This document shows, in pieces, positions 43,465 to 54,958 of a stretch of DNA of 64,000 bases; the first letter of the stretch is position 1, and every line of letters starts with the position of its first letter. This DNA comes from Gloeopeniophorella convolvens (lineage: Eukaryota > Basidiomycota > Agaricomycetes > Russulales). The notes below the pieces were generated by a model that was not told the origin of the DNA, did no database searches, and worked only from the letters and a program-made list of their open reading frames with translations. The stretch is taken from the NCBI GenBank assembly GCA_022496205.1, contig WTXD01000005.1, forward strand, positions 806,001 to 870,000, in the 5' to 3' direction. The position numbers were made by a program, and so were the translations under genes.

Positions 43465-44138
43465 TCACGACGCACCTTGGGCCTTCTGTTCTATCGCGAT
43501 TTCCTTGTGCCGCCGAGAAAACATCTCCAGGTACTCATGATCATACGCTTCCTGGTCAAAGTACCATATCGGCTTCCTGTCCTTCGGCAGATCGAATTCT
43601 TTCCTGATCTTGCACATGAGCCATCGTTCGTCCCTCGGCTCGAGGACCCATTCTAGCACACGATAGCTCGAGTAGACTCCGACGAGGCAAGAGTATTCGA
43701 GAGACCACGGGCAACGCAACTCGAGGTGCTTCCACGTGGTCACCTCCCTCAGCCGCTTCGTGGCGTGAAAATCCGCCCACATGAGCTTGTCATGTAAGTC
43801 GAAGTCCTCGTCTTCCAGCCAAAAACCGTGCTTCTTGGCGTACGAGACGAGGTCCGACCTCGTGATGCCGATGCCGAACCAGAGGAGACGAGGAGCCCTT
43901 TGATTGACCTTGAGCCTGTAGTATTCCTTGGAAATGGCTTTCATGGGTGGGTACATGGCACACATTCGTTGGAGACCCTGATGACGGGACGATACGGCAG
44001 TAGGTTTAACTCTCGAAAGCCGTTCGGGGAGGAGGCGTGACAAACCTTTTGTGTAGCCTCGGCAAGTTGGGCGTTGTAGGATTTTGACGGAGCAGGGTCT
44101 GTCGCTGTGAGGGAGTGTGCAATAGCAGGATCCGACAT
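43465..44138 (-). CDS. Unknown protein, duplicated (copy A)
   Basis: I do not recognise the family. Start ATG 44138 gives MSDPAIAHSLTATDPAPSKS, then a short intron (donor GTTTGT after QLAEATQK, acceptor before GLQRMCAMYPP). A long exon reads RLLWFGIGITRSDLVSYAKKHGF, KRLREVTTWKHLELRCPWSL, GVYSSYRVLEWVLEP, PIWYFDQEAYDHEYLEM and ends in EIAIEQKAQGAS with TGA at 43465-43467. About 200 residues, rich in Trp, Tyr and charged residues, without signal peptide or membrane helix. Copy B (50034-50919) is about 80 percent identical by eye, with most changes conservative, which supports the reading frame as real. Confidence 0.65.
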
Positions 44139-44755
44139 TTTCCGTAGCCTGAAGCAATCAAGGGCGGGAGAGTCAAGCAGTTGCAAATGTGGCGAGCAAG
44201 TCTGGCAGAGCTTATGTACGCGCGCAAGGCCCCCGGTCCGGTTGGTTCACGTACTGACGCGTGCCGCAGTGAGGCCGAGTGCCAGTTAGTGAGGGCTGAC
44301 TTCGTTGACTGATTCTCATCAAGTATCTCCAACCCTTCTGGGCACCATCGATAATATCTTATGTCGTGTTTGGGATCATCAATGTAGCAACCTTTTCTGG
44401 AATCACGGCCAAATTGTGGCATTGGCGTCATCATATCGCGAGTGAGTCCAGACTCGCCCCTTGGATATTGGTGCCAGAGGATCCTTGGCCGAACTGGTAA
44501 CGCAGCACTGCACCGCTTCAAGTGAGATATCCACCGAATCAAAGCGTAGCCGTTACTCAAGGGCTGGAGCGCGGTCAGCCGAGTTTCGTGGAACAAAGGG
44601 ATGTCCAATGCAAGGGCGATCTCGGACGCAATCCGCACCTCGTTGTTGTAGCGGGGGATTCGGTAATATTTGCCCCGATCTTTGCTACAAGCCAACAGTA
44701 CGGTACGTGTCTGTGTCCCTCGAACATGTTCAAGATGCCATAAAGGCGACCACAG
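44139..44755. other. Region with unresolved frames
   Basis: Minus-strand frame 44006-44695 (229 codons, starting MACSKDRGKYYRIPRYNNE) is open but partly overlaps the upstream gene's exon and intron, so it is probably a shadow. The 5' exon of the next plus-strand gene should lie here but could not be found. Confidence 0.4.
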
Positions 44756-46260
44756 GTGACGGGGTCCAGGGTCAAATTATCTACCCTACAAAAAGTCGAC
44801 CACTTCTACTACCTCTTCAACTGTTGGGACACTACCCTTCGCTACCCCCGGAAAAGCCCTACCAATCGCCCAATGCCTGCGTCTTTCTTGCCTCGTCGGT
44901 CTCCCAGAAGCGAGGGCACCCAAGTGCCACAAACCCCGCACACTGATCCTACGGTGAGCGACTCAGTGTGAGCTTATCATACTCATTGGTTCACCTTTCA
45001 CCGAGTTTAGCTTCTAGTCATCACAAAAGAGCAATATTTCTTGGACCTTGGGACTTGTTACGTCCTCGTTCGAGCTCATCCCCATCAAGAATGGATACAG
45101 TACGGAGCAACCACGCGGGTTTTTGGAGAGTTTGTGAAGACAATCTCGTCATCCAACTCCACTGCGATTTACTTCCCACAAGCATCATTCAAGCCTCCCG
45201 AGGCCCCGTGGGTTGAACCTCGCGAGGAAGTGTCTGAAGGAGTTCGCGTCATCCCAGATGCTGCCTGCTTTGTGGTCCTAAGAGATTCCGCGAAAATGGG
45301 ACTCTGCTTCTGGATTGAGGAGAAAGCGGCTTCGCTCCGAAAAGATCCTTTCCGGGACGACCTGGAAAGTGAAGACGCAGATCCGTCGTGGGCTTCACCC
45401 TATTTCATTCGGAGCCATCTGAAGCAGCTAAGAAAACAGGCGAACTTCGCGTTCCGAACGTACCCAGGCCCTGGTTTCTATTCATTTCTCATTATCGGCA
45501 ATCGTTTCACCTTGTTCTATTTTCCTCGACCGCCACAGTCCAACGCAGCGACAGCTGACGGTAATTTCGGAGACGAGACTGTCGTCGCGATGGAGGAAGT
45601 TCAAGACCTTGAGCCCATGGACCCCTTTGACATTGCTCCCAAGGTCTTCCACACCGATCGGCCTATGTATAACGCGGACAAGACGGACTTCAGTCCCCAA
45701 CTGCTTGACGCGTTCGAAAGGATTTCTAGATTGAACCCTGCTATCGCCTATGATATCGAGATACAGCCCTCGATGTTTCGGCCCAGGCCGGACGTTGTCA
45801 ACACACCTATCCCGACGACTAGAAGGGAGGTAAGCGCGTTCCTTGACAAAGTCGGGGAGTTGACCACTCATATGCCTTGTAGCACATGCTACAAGAGATA
45901 TTCCAGACCCTCGATGACGAGCCCGAGTCGCCTGCGTCCGCCACTCTCTCGGCGGGGATTCCCACCCCGGACAATAAGAAGGCCGACCCTACGTTCCGAA
46001 GTCGCGCTAAGTTGAGCGGAGCAAGCCCCCGACGAACCCGCTCGCGCGCAAACCTACCCATCTTGGTACTCTCCGGCACCCCGGTGGCTCCATCGGTAAC
46101 CGCGGGAGCACCTGGAGTCGTGGACGATGGAGAACAGTCCCCCAATGTCGCACAGCCCGGGTTGGAAGAGGACCCTGACGACTTCGATAACGAGTCATAC
46201 GCACCGGAGTCTCCCATGATAGGTCAATTGATCCTTTCAGAGGCCACTGACGTCCTCTAG
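44756..46260 (+). CDS. Putative PD-(D/E)XK nuclease-like protein (5' end unresolved)
   Basis: Three plus-strand exons chain in frame. The first begins after an acceptor at 44755 (TGSRVKLSTLQKVDHFYYL). After a donor GTGAGC at about 44955 it joins LLVITKEQYFLDLGTCYVLV. The intron at about 45832-45884 joins HMLQEIFQTLDDEPESP, ending at TAG 46258-46260. The middle exon has a pattern seen in PD-(D/E)XK folds: VIPDAACFVVL (Pro-Asp at a strand end), CFWIEEKAASL (E-x-K on the next strand), HLKQLRKQANFAF (helix with Gln), and FYSFLIIGNRFTLFYF (strand). No experimental function is known to me. The true start codon was not found. The gene is single-copy although it sits between two duplicated segments. 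Confidence 0.5.
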
Positions 46261-47552
46261 CACATGCCCCAACATGGAATGTGTGATCTGCTCAATTTGT
46301 GCCCGCCGCGAGCCTACTCCTGTAACCCGAAAGCTCGTAGCATGATATCATATGTTGCACAACGAGCTAGCACGCTTACAACCAATCATGTCTCGCAACA
46401 TCTTGTGCAAATATAAGCTGGCTCAATAACTCGAGAAGGGCTGCCTGCGGCGGCAGGTGCCTTTGCTTGCAAATGCGCTTGTGTTAGTGTTTGTGTTTGT
46501 GCTACCACGTGCATGTTGTCTCCTCGAGCATGAAAATGAGTCATGGAGAGGGGGTACGGTCAGACGACACAGCGTCATGCCAGAGGCGGAAGACCGTGTT
46601 GGGATTTGTTTACATAATCATCCGTCATCTTACCACTAGTACTAGGGCGCGGGCCCCGTAACAATTTTTTTTTTTGGGGGGGAGGAGCACCTTGCAAGCA
46701 AGGCAATTTCCAGGGGTTAAAGAGCTGATATGGAGAGTGTGTTGGGACGAATTCCGATTTCCTCGGGTTATGTTTCGAACTGTTTCATTCTTCGCGCGGC
46801 ACATCGCTCGATGTGAGACCCACGGAACAGCTGTAGCGAGGAGAAGCGTCGTACGGGCCGTGAGTATTCTAGGGACGGAAACAGGAACATACAGCATGCA
46901 TGCTGGTAGACGATTGTAGGTAGTCTCTGTAACAGACTGGCCAAGTGAAGACAATCATTCACATGTACTCTACAATTGTAGGTCGTGCATCTAGCTGGGC
47001 CGCATGTTTCGCTGTCGACGTCACGACGCCGCCGCCGGGCGGTGCACGTATCTTCGTTGCAGACACGCCGCGGCGCTGCGATGATGAGGCCCATCGCACT
47101 CATGATCAGCACCCTCCGAGTCGAGCCAGTCCGAGCCCCGAGGGCCTCACTCGGCCCCCTTCGAACGAAATGTCTCCCTTATGCAGCGGCGGTCTTCGCG
47201 CATCTCTGTTCCCAGGCAGCTGCTTCCCTCTATCACCACGCCATTTTGCATCCGCGGGCAGATTGGATCTATCGCGGCCGCGCTTCGACGAACGTTGCTT
47301 GCAGCAACGCGTTGACTCGCCCGAGTTTCGATTCTTTGCAGTTTGCGCTTGCAGCCGGCTTCATTGGATAGCTCCCAACTAATTTTGATTCTGCTCGACG
47401 CCCCTGGACCTGGGACCATCCCGGCTCTAGCATACTTAAACCCGCCGCGGGGTGGCGCTCTCCCCTGCCTATCACTAGTCGAACCCGCCTGTCAAGTTTC
47501 GAGCCGAAACCTCCGCCTGACTCTGACTTGACCTGCCCGGGGCGTGCCTTGC
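46261..47552. other. Intergenic, start of duplicated segment B
   Basis: Holds a homopolymer junction of 12 T followed by 7 G at about 46665-46682. From about 46985 it corresponds to segment A. CATACTTAAACCCGCC upstream of 47553 matches the presumed core promoter of copy A. No independent gene recognised. Confidence 0.55.
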
Positions 47553-49582
47553 ATGGCAGTCGGCGACGTGGACCCTGCGCAGCTGCGCGACCTCGTCCGG
47601 TGCCTGAATGGCTGGCGGCTCACCACGGCGCGTCGTCCTCACTCTTTTCTTTCGTGCGGGCAGCACGGGCTGAATGTACGGGCTGGTCGTGCAGGATATT
47701 GCGGGTGCGTGGCGTCTGTGGACTCGATAGGTATGGCGGGTGCTGGTCCTGATGGCTCCTGAGCGGCGCGGGCGCGTGCAGTGGCCAGCGCGGCGCTCAT
47801 CGTAAGGCCCCACACACATTGCATACTAAGTATTCTCGATGCAGTGCAGCTGACGCGCTGGGGCAGTTCTACGACTGGATCCTCACGAGCGGCGGCGAGG
47901 TGCGCACCACCCACCGGCGGCGCACATGTATGTGCTGACGCGCACGCCCCGCGCGCAGCTGGACTACCTCTGACGCCGCGAGCGCCTCACCTACGCGCGC
48001 CCTCTTCGTCCTCGCGCGCTATGCCGCGCTTGCATGCGCGCTCCTCGACCTGTTCCCCGTGCGCCGCCTCCCGCCTCCCTCCCTCGCGTGCTCGCTCGCC
48101 CGTGTTGGAATCGTCGAAGCAGATAAGAGAATCGTTGTACTATACGTTCGGACTCTCTACGCTCGCTTACATAATCTCGAATACCGAACTCGCGCTGTCC
48201 GCGTTCCACTTCCCTCAGTCGTTCTCTACGTTCCGACTGGGGGTAAGCCATAGTCACTCACTCTATAATCACTCCCATCTAACTCTACCTTAGTTCCCAT
48301 CTCACAGATAGATATCTACTACAGTCGTTCTCTACGTTCCGACTGAGGTTCCCATCTCACAACCCGCACCCGCAGTCAAGTGTCACGCAGGGAAACGTGC
48401 TCACGTGCCTGCGCCTCATCACGATCGTCTTTTCCGAGCGTGCGTGCGCTCCTCAGTGCCGGTGTGCCCACCGGGCTCGATGGCTGGGCTGAGCTGCACC
48501 GCTGCAGTGATTCTCGCGACGCGGACGTGGGCCATCTGGAGAGGAGCCGTGTCGTCCTCGCAGTGCTCGTCGGCACATTCGTGGTGCGTCGCCCGCGCTC
48601 TGCCGCGCCGCCCGGCGTGCGTGATTGACTCAGCGGCGCGCTACAGGCGTGCGCGGCGCCCGGGATCGCGATCATTGAGCGCGACATCGCGACCACCGTC
48701 CGTGAGTCTCGCCACCTGCGCCGCCCTCTGGTGCGCTGAGCAGCGCACAGTGGGCCCGTCGGCCGACCCGGACCTCGCGGACGTGCAGCAGTGCCAGGTC
48801 TTCACGAGCGCGGCCAAGCACGTCTGGGTCGCGCCCTACCTCGTCGTCATGGTCTTTGAAGCCGGTGCGCCGGCCCCACCGCGTCCACCCGTATCTGCCC
48901 GGCGCTGACGCCCGCCAGTCGTGCTCGCGCTCACGCTGTACAGGGTCCTGTCGTACTATCGCGAGGTCCCGGAGGAGACGCGCACGCCGCTGCTCGACGT
49001 GCTCTGGATCGACGGTGAGGCGCCCCGCTTGCGTCACTGCTGATGCGCGTGCCCAGGCGTCATGTATTTCGTGTTTATGCTCCGTGCGTTTTTCGCGGCT
49101 GTATTTTGCCTTTTCTCGGGGTGGCGCAGTAACCCCGGCTAGTGCTCGGCGTCATGAACGTCGTCCTGGTGCTCCAAGAATCCGTGCGTGCCTCCCTGGC
49201 GCCGCGCCAGACGTCCCGCTGACGCGCCCGCGCGTGCCCGACAGGATCCACAGCTGCGCACCGGCGGCACGCAGTAAGCACTGCTCCTGACTTTGCAGCG
49301 CCGCCGCGGGGGGTGACGCGTCGCGACACCGCGCGCAGACTGCAGATGGTGCTCCACGGCATCCTCTCGACGCGCATCGTGCTGCACATCGCACACACGA
49401 CGCACCAGGACCTCGTTGACTCGCGCTGCACGCTCGGGCGATACCGCGTCGAGAACACGATGGAGTTCGCGAACGTATCCGAGGTGACCGCCGAGGCCGT
49501 CGTGCTCGACGACGAGCCGACGGGAGACAGCCGCGGCGTCGAGCTCGCGAGGCGCGGGAAGGATCCCGCGCGCGCGGTGTAG
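47553..49582 (+). pseudogene. DUF6533 membrane protein, copy B, disrupted
   Basis: The same exon order as 40082-41839 can be followed, including the exon that supplies ASAALI. Damage is clear. In the first membrane region small indels change the frame (GAGGTGCGCACCACCC against GAGGTGCGCGCCACCCC in copy A). The Trp codon of LDYLW has become TGA. Two bases are missing in the next GCGCGC run. A solo LTR at 48103-48361 sits in the following intron. Downstream exons (QCQVFTSAAKHVW, VLTLYRVLSYYREV-like, MVLHGILSTRIVLHIAHTTHQ) remain well preserved, which suggests that inactivation is fairly recent or that a truncated product persists. Confidence 0.75.
48103..48361. mobile_element. Solo LTR, probably Ty1/copia type
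   Basis: A 259-bp insertion begins TGTTGGAATCG and ends ATCTCACA, the TG...CA ends and border words typical of Ty1/copia LTRs. The flanks are GCCCG on the left and ACCCG on the right, a 5-bp target duplication with one mismatch. It is AT-richer than its surroundings and has no internal coding part, so it is a solo LTR left by recombination. Inside, TTCCCATCTCACA and GTCGTTCTCTACGTTCCGAC each occur twice, showing a partial tandem duplication near the 3' end. Segment A has no such insertion at the same intron. Confidence 0.75.
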
Positions 49583-50033
49583 GGGCTCGCTGCGGGGAAA
49601 TAGCGGGATTGGGAGTAAAATTGGGAGGGGTACTGGGCCGTGTAGCGCGTACGCATTCATACCTGCTGTATCAAACTGGATGTAGTAACAATACCAAAAT
49701 CGTGGCCTGCTCGCCACGATCACGTGACATAGGACCACTTCGCGTCACAACTCTATGTCTCTCGCCCTGAGGGACGCAGCTTCGAGTTAATTTAGAATAG
49801 AGCACGTCATATGCGGTACCCGATTTGTAACGGTGGTATTATGGGAACATGCTAAACGAAACGCAGTGATAGCAGTAGAAAGCAGAACGAGAACATCCGG
49901 ACAGTCTCATGGTCGCACGATAGCCATTGGTTGGTCATTGGTTGTTGTGGTGTTCAGTGGCAGTGGCTGGTGTATCCTGAGGGGCTGCATCGGGGCCTGG
50001 TCAGTTTGCGGTTCAGGCCGTGCGACCGTGATA

Positions 50034-50919
50034 TTACACATAGCAGCTGCGACTGCAATTGCACCTGATTAGACTCGGGATAGCAGCGGCCCGACGTCGC
50101 GACGCACCTTGGGCCTTCTGCTCTATCGCGATCTCCTTGTGCCGCCGAGAGAACAACTCGAGATACTCATGGTCATACTCTTCCTGGTCAAAGTACCACA
50201 TTGGCTTCCTGTCCTTCGGCAGACCAAGCTCTTTCCTGATCTTGCGTAGGAGCCATAGTTCGTGGTTTGGCTCGAGGAGCCACTCTAGCATACGATAGCT
50301 CGAGTAGACCCCGACGATGCGAGGATACTCGAGAGACCACGGGCAACGCAACTCGAGATGCTTCCACGTAGTCACCTCCCTCAGCCGCTTTGTAACATAA
50401 ACCTCTGCCCACATGAGCTTGTCATTTAAGTCGAAGTCCTCGTCCTCCGGCCAGAAGCCGTGCTTCTTGGCGTACAAGACTAGGTCGGACCTCGTGATGC
50501 CGATGCCGAGCCAGAGGAGACGAGGAGGGCTTCGGTTGACCTTGAGCCTGTAGTATTCCTCGGGCATGGTTTTCATAGGCGGGTACATGGCACACATCCG
50601 CTGAAGACCCTAGTGACCGGACGATACGGCAGAGGTTTAAACGTTTAACCCTCGAAGGCCGTTCGTACGAGAAAGTGTGACATACCTTCTGTGTAGCCTC
50701 AGCAAGCCGAACGTAGTACGGCACAGGGGCTGCAGCAGTAAGGGAGGAGGTACGATCTATACTGCAGTATTCAACATTCCAGGGGTTCAGAGCAGTGAAT
50801 GAGGGAAGAGTGCAAAGCTTGCAAGGTGCGTCAACCGGCGCATTCGGCGGCGGCTCGCGGGTACCGGTAGGGGCACGGGCTTCCTCGAGCTTCAGACAGA
50901 CGCACACCGCGGTTGCCAA
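50034..50919 (-). CDS. Unknown protein, duplicated (copy B, extended C-terminus)
   Basis: Paralogue of 43465-44138. After the shared intron (donor GTATGT after RLAEATQK) the long exon reads GLQRMCAMYPPMKTMPEEYY, RLLWLGIGITRSDLVLYAKK, WPEDEDFDLNDKLMWAEVYV and so on. Two differences stand out. The ancestral stop after QGAS is CGA, so the frame runs on (RRRAAAIPSLIRCNCSRSC) to a stop at 50034. The start codon of copy A is not conserved, so translation would need an upstream ATG (the frame is open to about 50919). It may still be expressed, or may be decaying without internal stops. Confidence 0.5.
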
Positions 50920-51245
50920 TGCACGAGGTTGCGTCCACGGGAAGGATCAGCAGGGATCAGGAGATTTGTTGCCGAGAAGTGGGCCTCTTACAAGGCCGTG
51001 AATTCAATGCCGTGAGGCTAGCGAGTGTCAGGTCAGGTCGGAGTTGTGGAGGCGCATGTGACCGGACGCGTCGACGCGAGCGGCCAATTGGAACCGAAGG
51101 ACGCGGTCACGTGGAAAGTCGAACATGAACTTATGTGGGCGTCTCTTCTCCTTGCAAGACCACAATCTCCTCCCAGGGCTCCGAGGGTTCTTCCTCCTTC
51201 CAATCTAACTCTTCCTTCATCTTTCATCTTCCATTTCCAGCAGCT
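50920..51245. other. Intergenic, promoter of the coiled-coil gene
   Basis: Pyrimidine-rich leader (TTCCTCCTTCCAATCTAACT) just before the ATG at 51246 is typical of a fungal 5' untranslated region. The right end of segment B falls just to the left. No gene seen. Confidence 0.5.
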
Positions 51246-54200
51246 ATGTGGGCAAAACTCAGCAACGCACTCAAACCACGTCCCACCATCGACGACATCG
51301 AACCGTCAAGCCCCGACACTATGTCGAGCGGCGTGGAGAAGTATCCAAATCAATCTGCGTTCCATGGAGATGAAGACAACGAGAACAAGCAAGTAGAAGT
51401 CCCCTTTCCCGCACCCAGTCCGCCGAGTTCGCCATCAAGAACTCGCAACGGGATGTTTAGACGTATGTCGAGAAGTTCGAAACAAGATATCGGCGAGCCC
51501 TCCAAGGCGTCGTCGTCCCTCAAGCTGCCATTACGCTTACCGAAGAAGGTGAAATCTCATTTGAGTCTTCATACGAATCGTCAGTGCCCCGCCGTAAAGC
51601 CCCTGTTCGTTGCTCACCACAGCGCCACTAGCATCTCAAGTTTCCATCAACACTGTTAGCACTATCCCCGATTCCGCAAGACCTTCGCCGTCTGAGAACA
51701 CAAGGCCGTCGTTTGACAGCGTGCGGCGGCCAGAGACGCCCATGGATGGCAGATACGGATCTCTTCGTTCCATTCTCCGCGACCGCAATACTCCCGCGAC
51801 TGGACAGAGCGTCCGGTTCATCGCGCGTGACGCCTACAAGGTCATGACTCCGGAGGGTTCCACAACGAGCGAGCAGGGGTCGTCGCCGCTTCCCGAGCAC
51901 CTGATTCTCAACGATGGGAACCCAAGGGCGGAGCTATCGCCCTCCGGGTCACGCTTCCGTAACCGCGTCCGGGCACCGGTGCAAGACCTGTTCCCCGCAG
52001 CACAAGAAGCGTCATCGCCACCGGCGTCACCGAGTGTTGTCCCCCAGTCTCTTGGCTCGATCATGCCCATGCCCCCACCCGAGGTGTCGAATATCTTCGA
52101 TCTGTCGCAACGGGACGTGCCGCCCATATCGGCCAACACAGGGGCACCCATGCTTGACGACGCCGTGGAGATCTTTGAGACTGACCAGTCAATGGAGGAG
52201 GAAACGCAACACATGCCCCTGCAGGGTTCGTCATCCCCTACAGTCGCGTTATCACCAAAGGAGACGGACCGGACAACCTTCCACTCCATGGACAATTCAA
52301 GATCGACTTCGCATGACCGCAGCCATTCCTTCAGTTTCGGTCAGAGCGTCTTCCAGCCTATGCCCAAAGGCCATTCCAAGAACGGGTCCCTCGCTGCTGC
52401 CCCGACACTCGCCGAGCCGTCGCCGAGTCGTAACCGTGCAGTGAGCGAGTCGATGTTCCATACTCTGTCACGACATACCAAGACCCCGGATACGGACACC
52501 AACGATCCTAATCCTGCTGCCCTTGTTCTGTACTCGACACCCGGCGCAGGCCGCATACCCATAGCGGGGTCACCGCCTCCTGCTGAGCCAGATCCATTCC
52601 GCGCAAACGCGACGACGTTCTACACGCCTGGAACCCTACTGCCCCCTACACCACCGGCGGCGCTCGGACACGCACGCAAGCCCTCGAAGGAAGAGGATAT
52701 GATATGGTCGCTGAGGACGCAGGTCGCCCTCCAACAAGAGCTCTGCGCGCAATACGAAGTTGACCTCGGCGCGCGCGACGAGCTCGTCACCGCGCTCACC
52801 CAGCGCGCCGAAATGGCGGAGAAGGAGCTAGACAAACGACGTGGCGCGGTCCGCGGGTGGAAGAAGAAGGTGCAGGAGCTCGAACGCCTGTGCCGCAACC
52901 TCGAGGAGGAGGTCGACCGCAGCCGCGAGGAGAGCATGGAGCGGAGCGTCATGGACGAGGCGAGCGGCGAGGCACTCCGGCAGCTGCATCGCCAGATCGT
53001 CGGACTCGAGCGCGAGAAGAGCGAGCTCGTCCGCAACAGCCTCATCATCACCGACCTACCACCCATACCGCACGTCAAGGAGATGGAGAAGGAAATCGCG
53101 AATCTCCGCGAGGAGTTACGCGCGCGCGAGGAGAACGAGCAGGCGCTGCAGGAAGAGCTCCGCGCGGCGCAGGAGCAGGTCGAGCTGCTGAACACCGTCG
53201 GCGCTATAGAAGACGAGTCGCGCATCGCGAACTTTGCGGCGGCCAGCGAAGAGTCTGAGCGCCACCGACACACAGAGGAGGAGTGGGAGGAGGAGCGCGA
53301 AGTGCTTAGGCAGGAGGCGGATGATATAACCAAGGCACTCGCGAAGAAGGAGGAAGAGCTCGCCCTTCTCCGCGCAGAGGTCGAAGCCCAGTGGAAGAAC
53401 ACCGAGCAAGCGGGCGAGAGCATGGCTCAGCTCCGCGAGGACCGCAACGTGCTGCAGACGGAGCTCGCTGCGCTCGAGGCCAAGGTCGAGAGCATGGAGC
53501 TCGAGTGGAACGACGCAGACAACCGGCGCACGGAGGCGGAAAACGCGCTGCAGGAGGCGTTCGCGGAGAAGGAGGCGTTCGAGCAGGAGAAAGGCCAGGT
53601 GAGTGGCTGCTGCGCCCTTTGTCCGCCGCGAGGCGCGCATATGCTAATGGTAACGTGACCCCCCCAGCTCGAGGCCGAGATGGCCGAGCTGCGCCAGCAC
53701 GCCGACGATCTTGTCGCGGCCCTCCAAGAGCGCGAGGCTGACTCTGAGACGCTCCGCCAAGAGCTCAAGGCCGCCAATGACAGCGCCGCACGCCTCGAAC
53801 AAAACATGGACCAGCGCGACGCCGAGCTGGAGGACATCGCGCACCGCGTCGTTGCGCGCGAGGACGAGCTCGAGGACGTGCGCACTCAGTTAGCCACCCT
53901 CAAGCGCGAGCAGGCGCGCGTGGTCGACGAGCGGCGCCGTGAACTCGCGGACGTCAGCGTGCGCGCCGAGAACGCGCAGGCGGAGCTCGATGCTGCGGTC
54001 CAGGGCAAGGCCGAGGCGGACGAAGCGGCGGCGGCGCTGCGCGAGCGCGTCGGCGTGCTCGAGGGCGAGCTCGAGAAGCTGCGCAAGCACGTGCATGACC
54101 TGCAGACGGAGAGCGCGAACCGCGAGGTACATATCGCGCAGATGGAGAAGCAGCGCGAGCGGGACCGCGAGGACCTGCGGGGCCTCAACATCGCGCTGGA

Positions 54201-54958
54201 TTCGAAGCAGCAGGAGCTCGAGCTTGTACGTCTCGCATCTTCGCCGCGCCCGCAGTCACTGACGCACAGCCCGCGCGTAGATCAAGCGCCGCATGAGCGT
54301 CAAGGGCACCGCCGGCGTGACGCCCGCGCCGAACAAAGTCAGTCACATCCGCCGCGAGTCGAGTAGCTTCGCCGCGCCCGCGGGTGCCAGCTCGCGTCCC
54401 GCGTCGCGCCTCTCGGACGCGAGCAAGGACGCGCCCAAGCTCGCCGCTGGCAAGGTGCCCGACGTGCCGGTGCTCCGCGCGGGCGTGACAACGCTCGGCA
54501 AGAGCGTGCGCATCAACACGACACCCACCGCTGGCGCGGCCGCCAAGGCGCCCACGCCCACGACCGTCAAGCCCGCTCGTGCCGTCGAGGGTTCTCTCGG
54601 CGCGCCTCCCGCCGTGGCTCGCGCCCGCGCGTCGGTCACCTCGCCAACGGGCACCGCCCCACGCGCCCGCATATCATCCACTTCAACAACCGCGTCCGCA
54701 TCCGCACTCGCGCGCGCAACAGCGCGCTCGCCTCCGTCTGCCGTCCGCCGACCGTCGTCGATGACCGGGGCGGAGCTCATGCGCCAGGCGAAACGCGCAG
54801 CCGCGTCGGGGGGCAGCAGTGCGTCGGACGCAGAGCGCTCGAGCGGGAGCGGCGCGGAGTCGTCCGCGGCGGAGAAGGAGAACGTCACGCTCCGACCGTC
54901 GCCGCTCTCTGCGACTGCCGCGAAGCGGCGGTCGATGGTCGCGGTGCCGGCGCCGTGA
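51246..54958 (+). CDS. Large coiled-coil protein with KEN motif
   Basis: Four exons (51246-51579, 51632-53598, 53668-54225, 54281-54958) give 1178 residues with all phases matching. The N-terminal third is Ser/Pro-rich and probably disordered. It holds short conserved-looking stretches (MWAKLSNALKPRPTIDDIE; GSLRSILRDRNTPATGQSVRF; TPGTLLPPTPPAALGHARKP). From about residue 480 to 990 it is an almost unbroken heptad coiled coil (MIWSLRTQVALQQELCAQYE, then long E/R/L/A runs). The C-terminal tail is basic, Ser/Thr/Ala-rich, ends KRRSMVAVPAP, and contains EKEN near residue 1150, matching the anaphase-promoting complex degron KEN. The layout suits a cytoskeletal or spindle-pole scaffold, but I cannot name the orthologue. 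Confidence 0.7.

Larger units (their letters stand above)
39430..44130. repeat. Segmental duplication, copy A
   Basis: This segment aligns by eye with 46985-50740 over most of its length, including promoter, DUF6533 gene, intergenic tract (GTGATAGCAGTAGAAAGCA and so on) and the minus-strand unknown gene. Copy A has about 1 kb at 41940-42946 that copy B lacks, including a small transposable element. Boundaries are approximate. Confidence 0.8.
46985..50740. repeat. Segmental duplication, copy B
   Basis: Partner of 39430-44130. It has gained a 259-bp solo LTR and lacks the roughly 1-kb stretch that holds the MITE in copy A. Divergence is visible throughout (substitutions and small indels), so the event is not very recent. 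Boundaries are approximate. Confidence 0.8.

Noticed and set aside
44006..44695. 229-codon minus-strand ORF
   Set aside because: It overlaps the intron and first exon of the duplicated unknown gene in another frame and shows no family motif.
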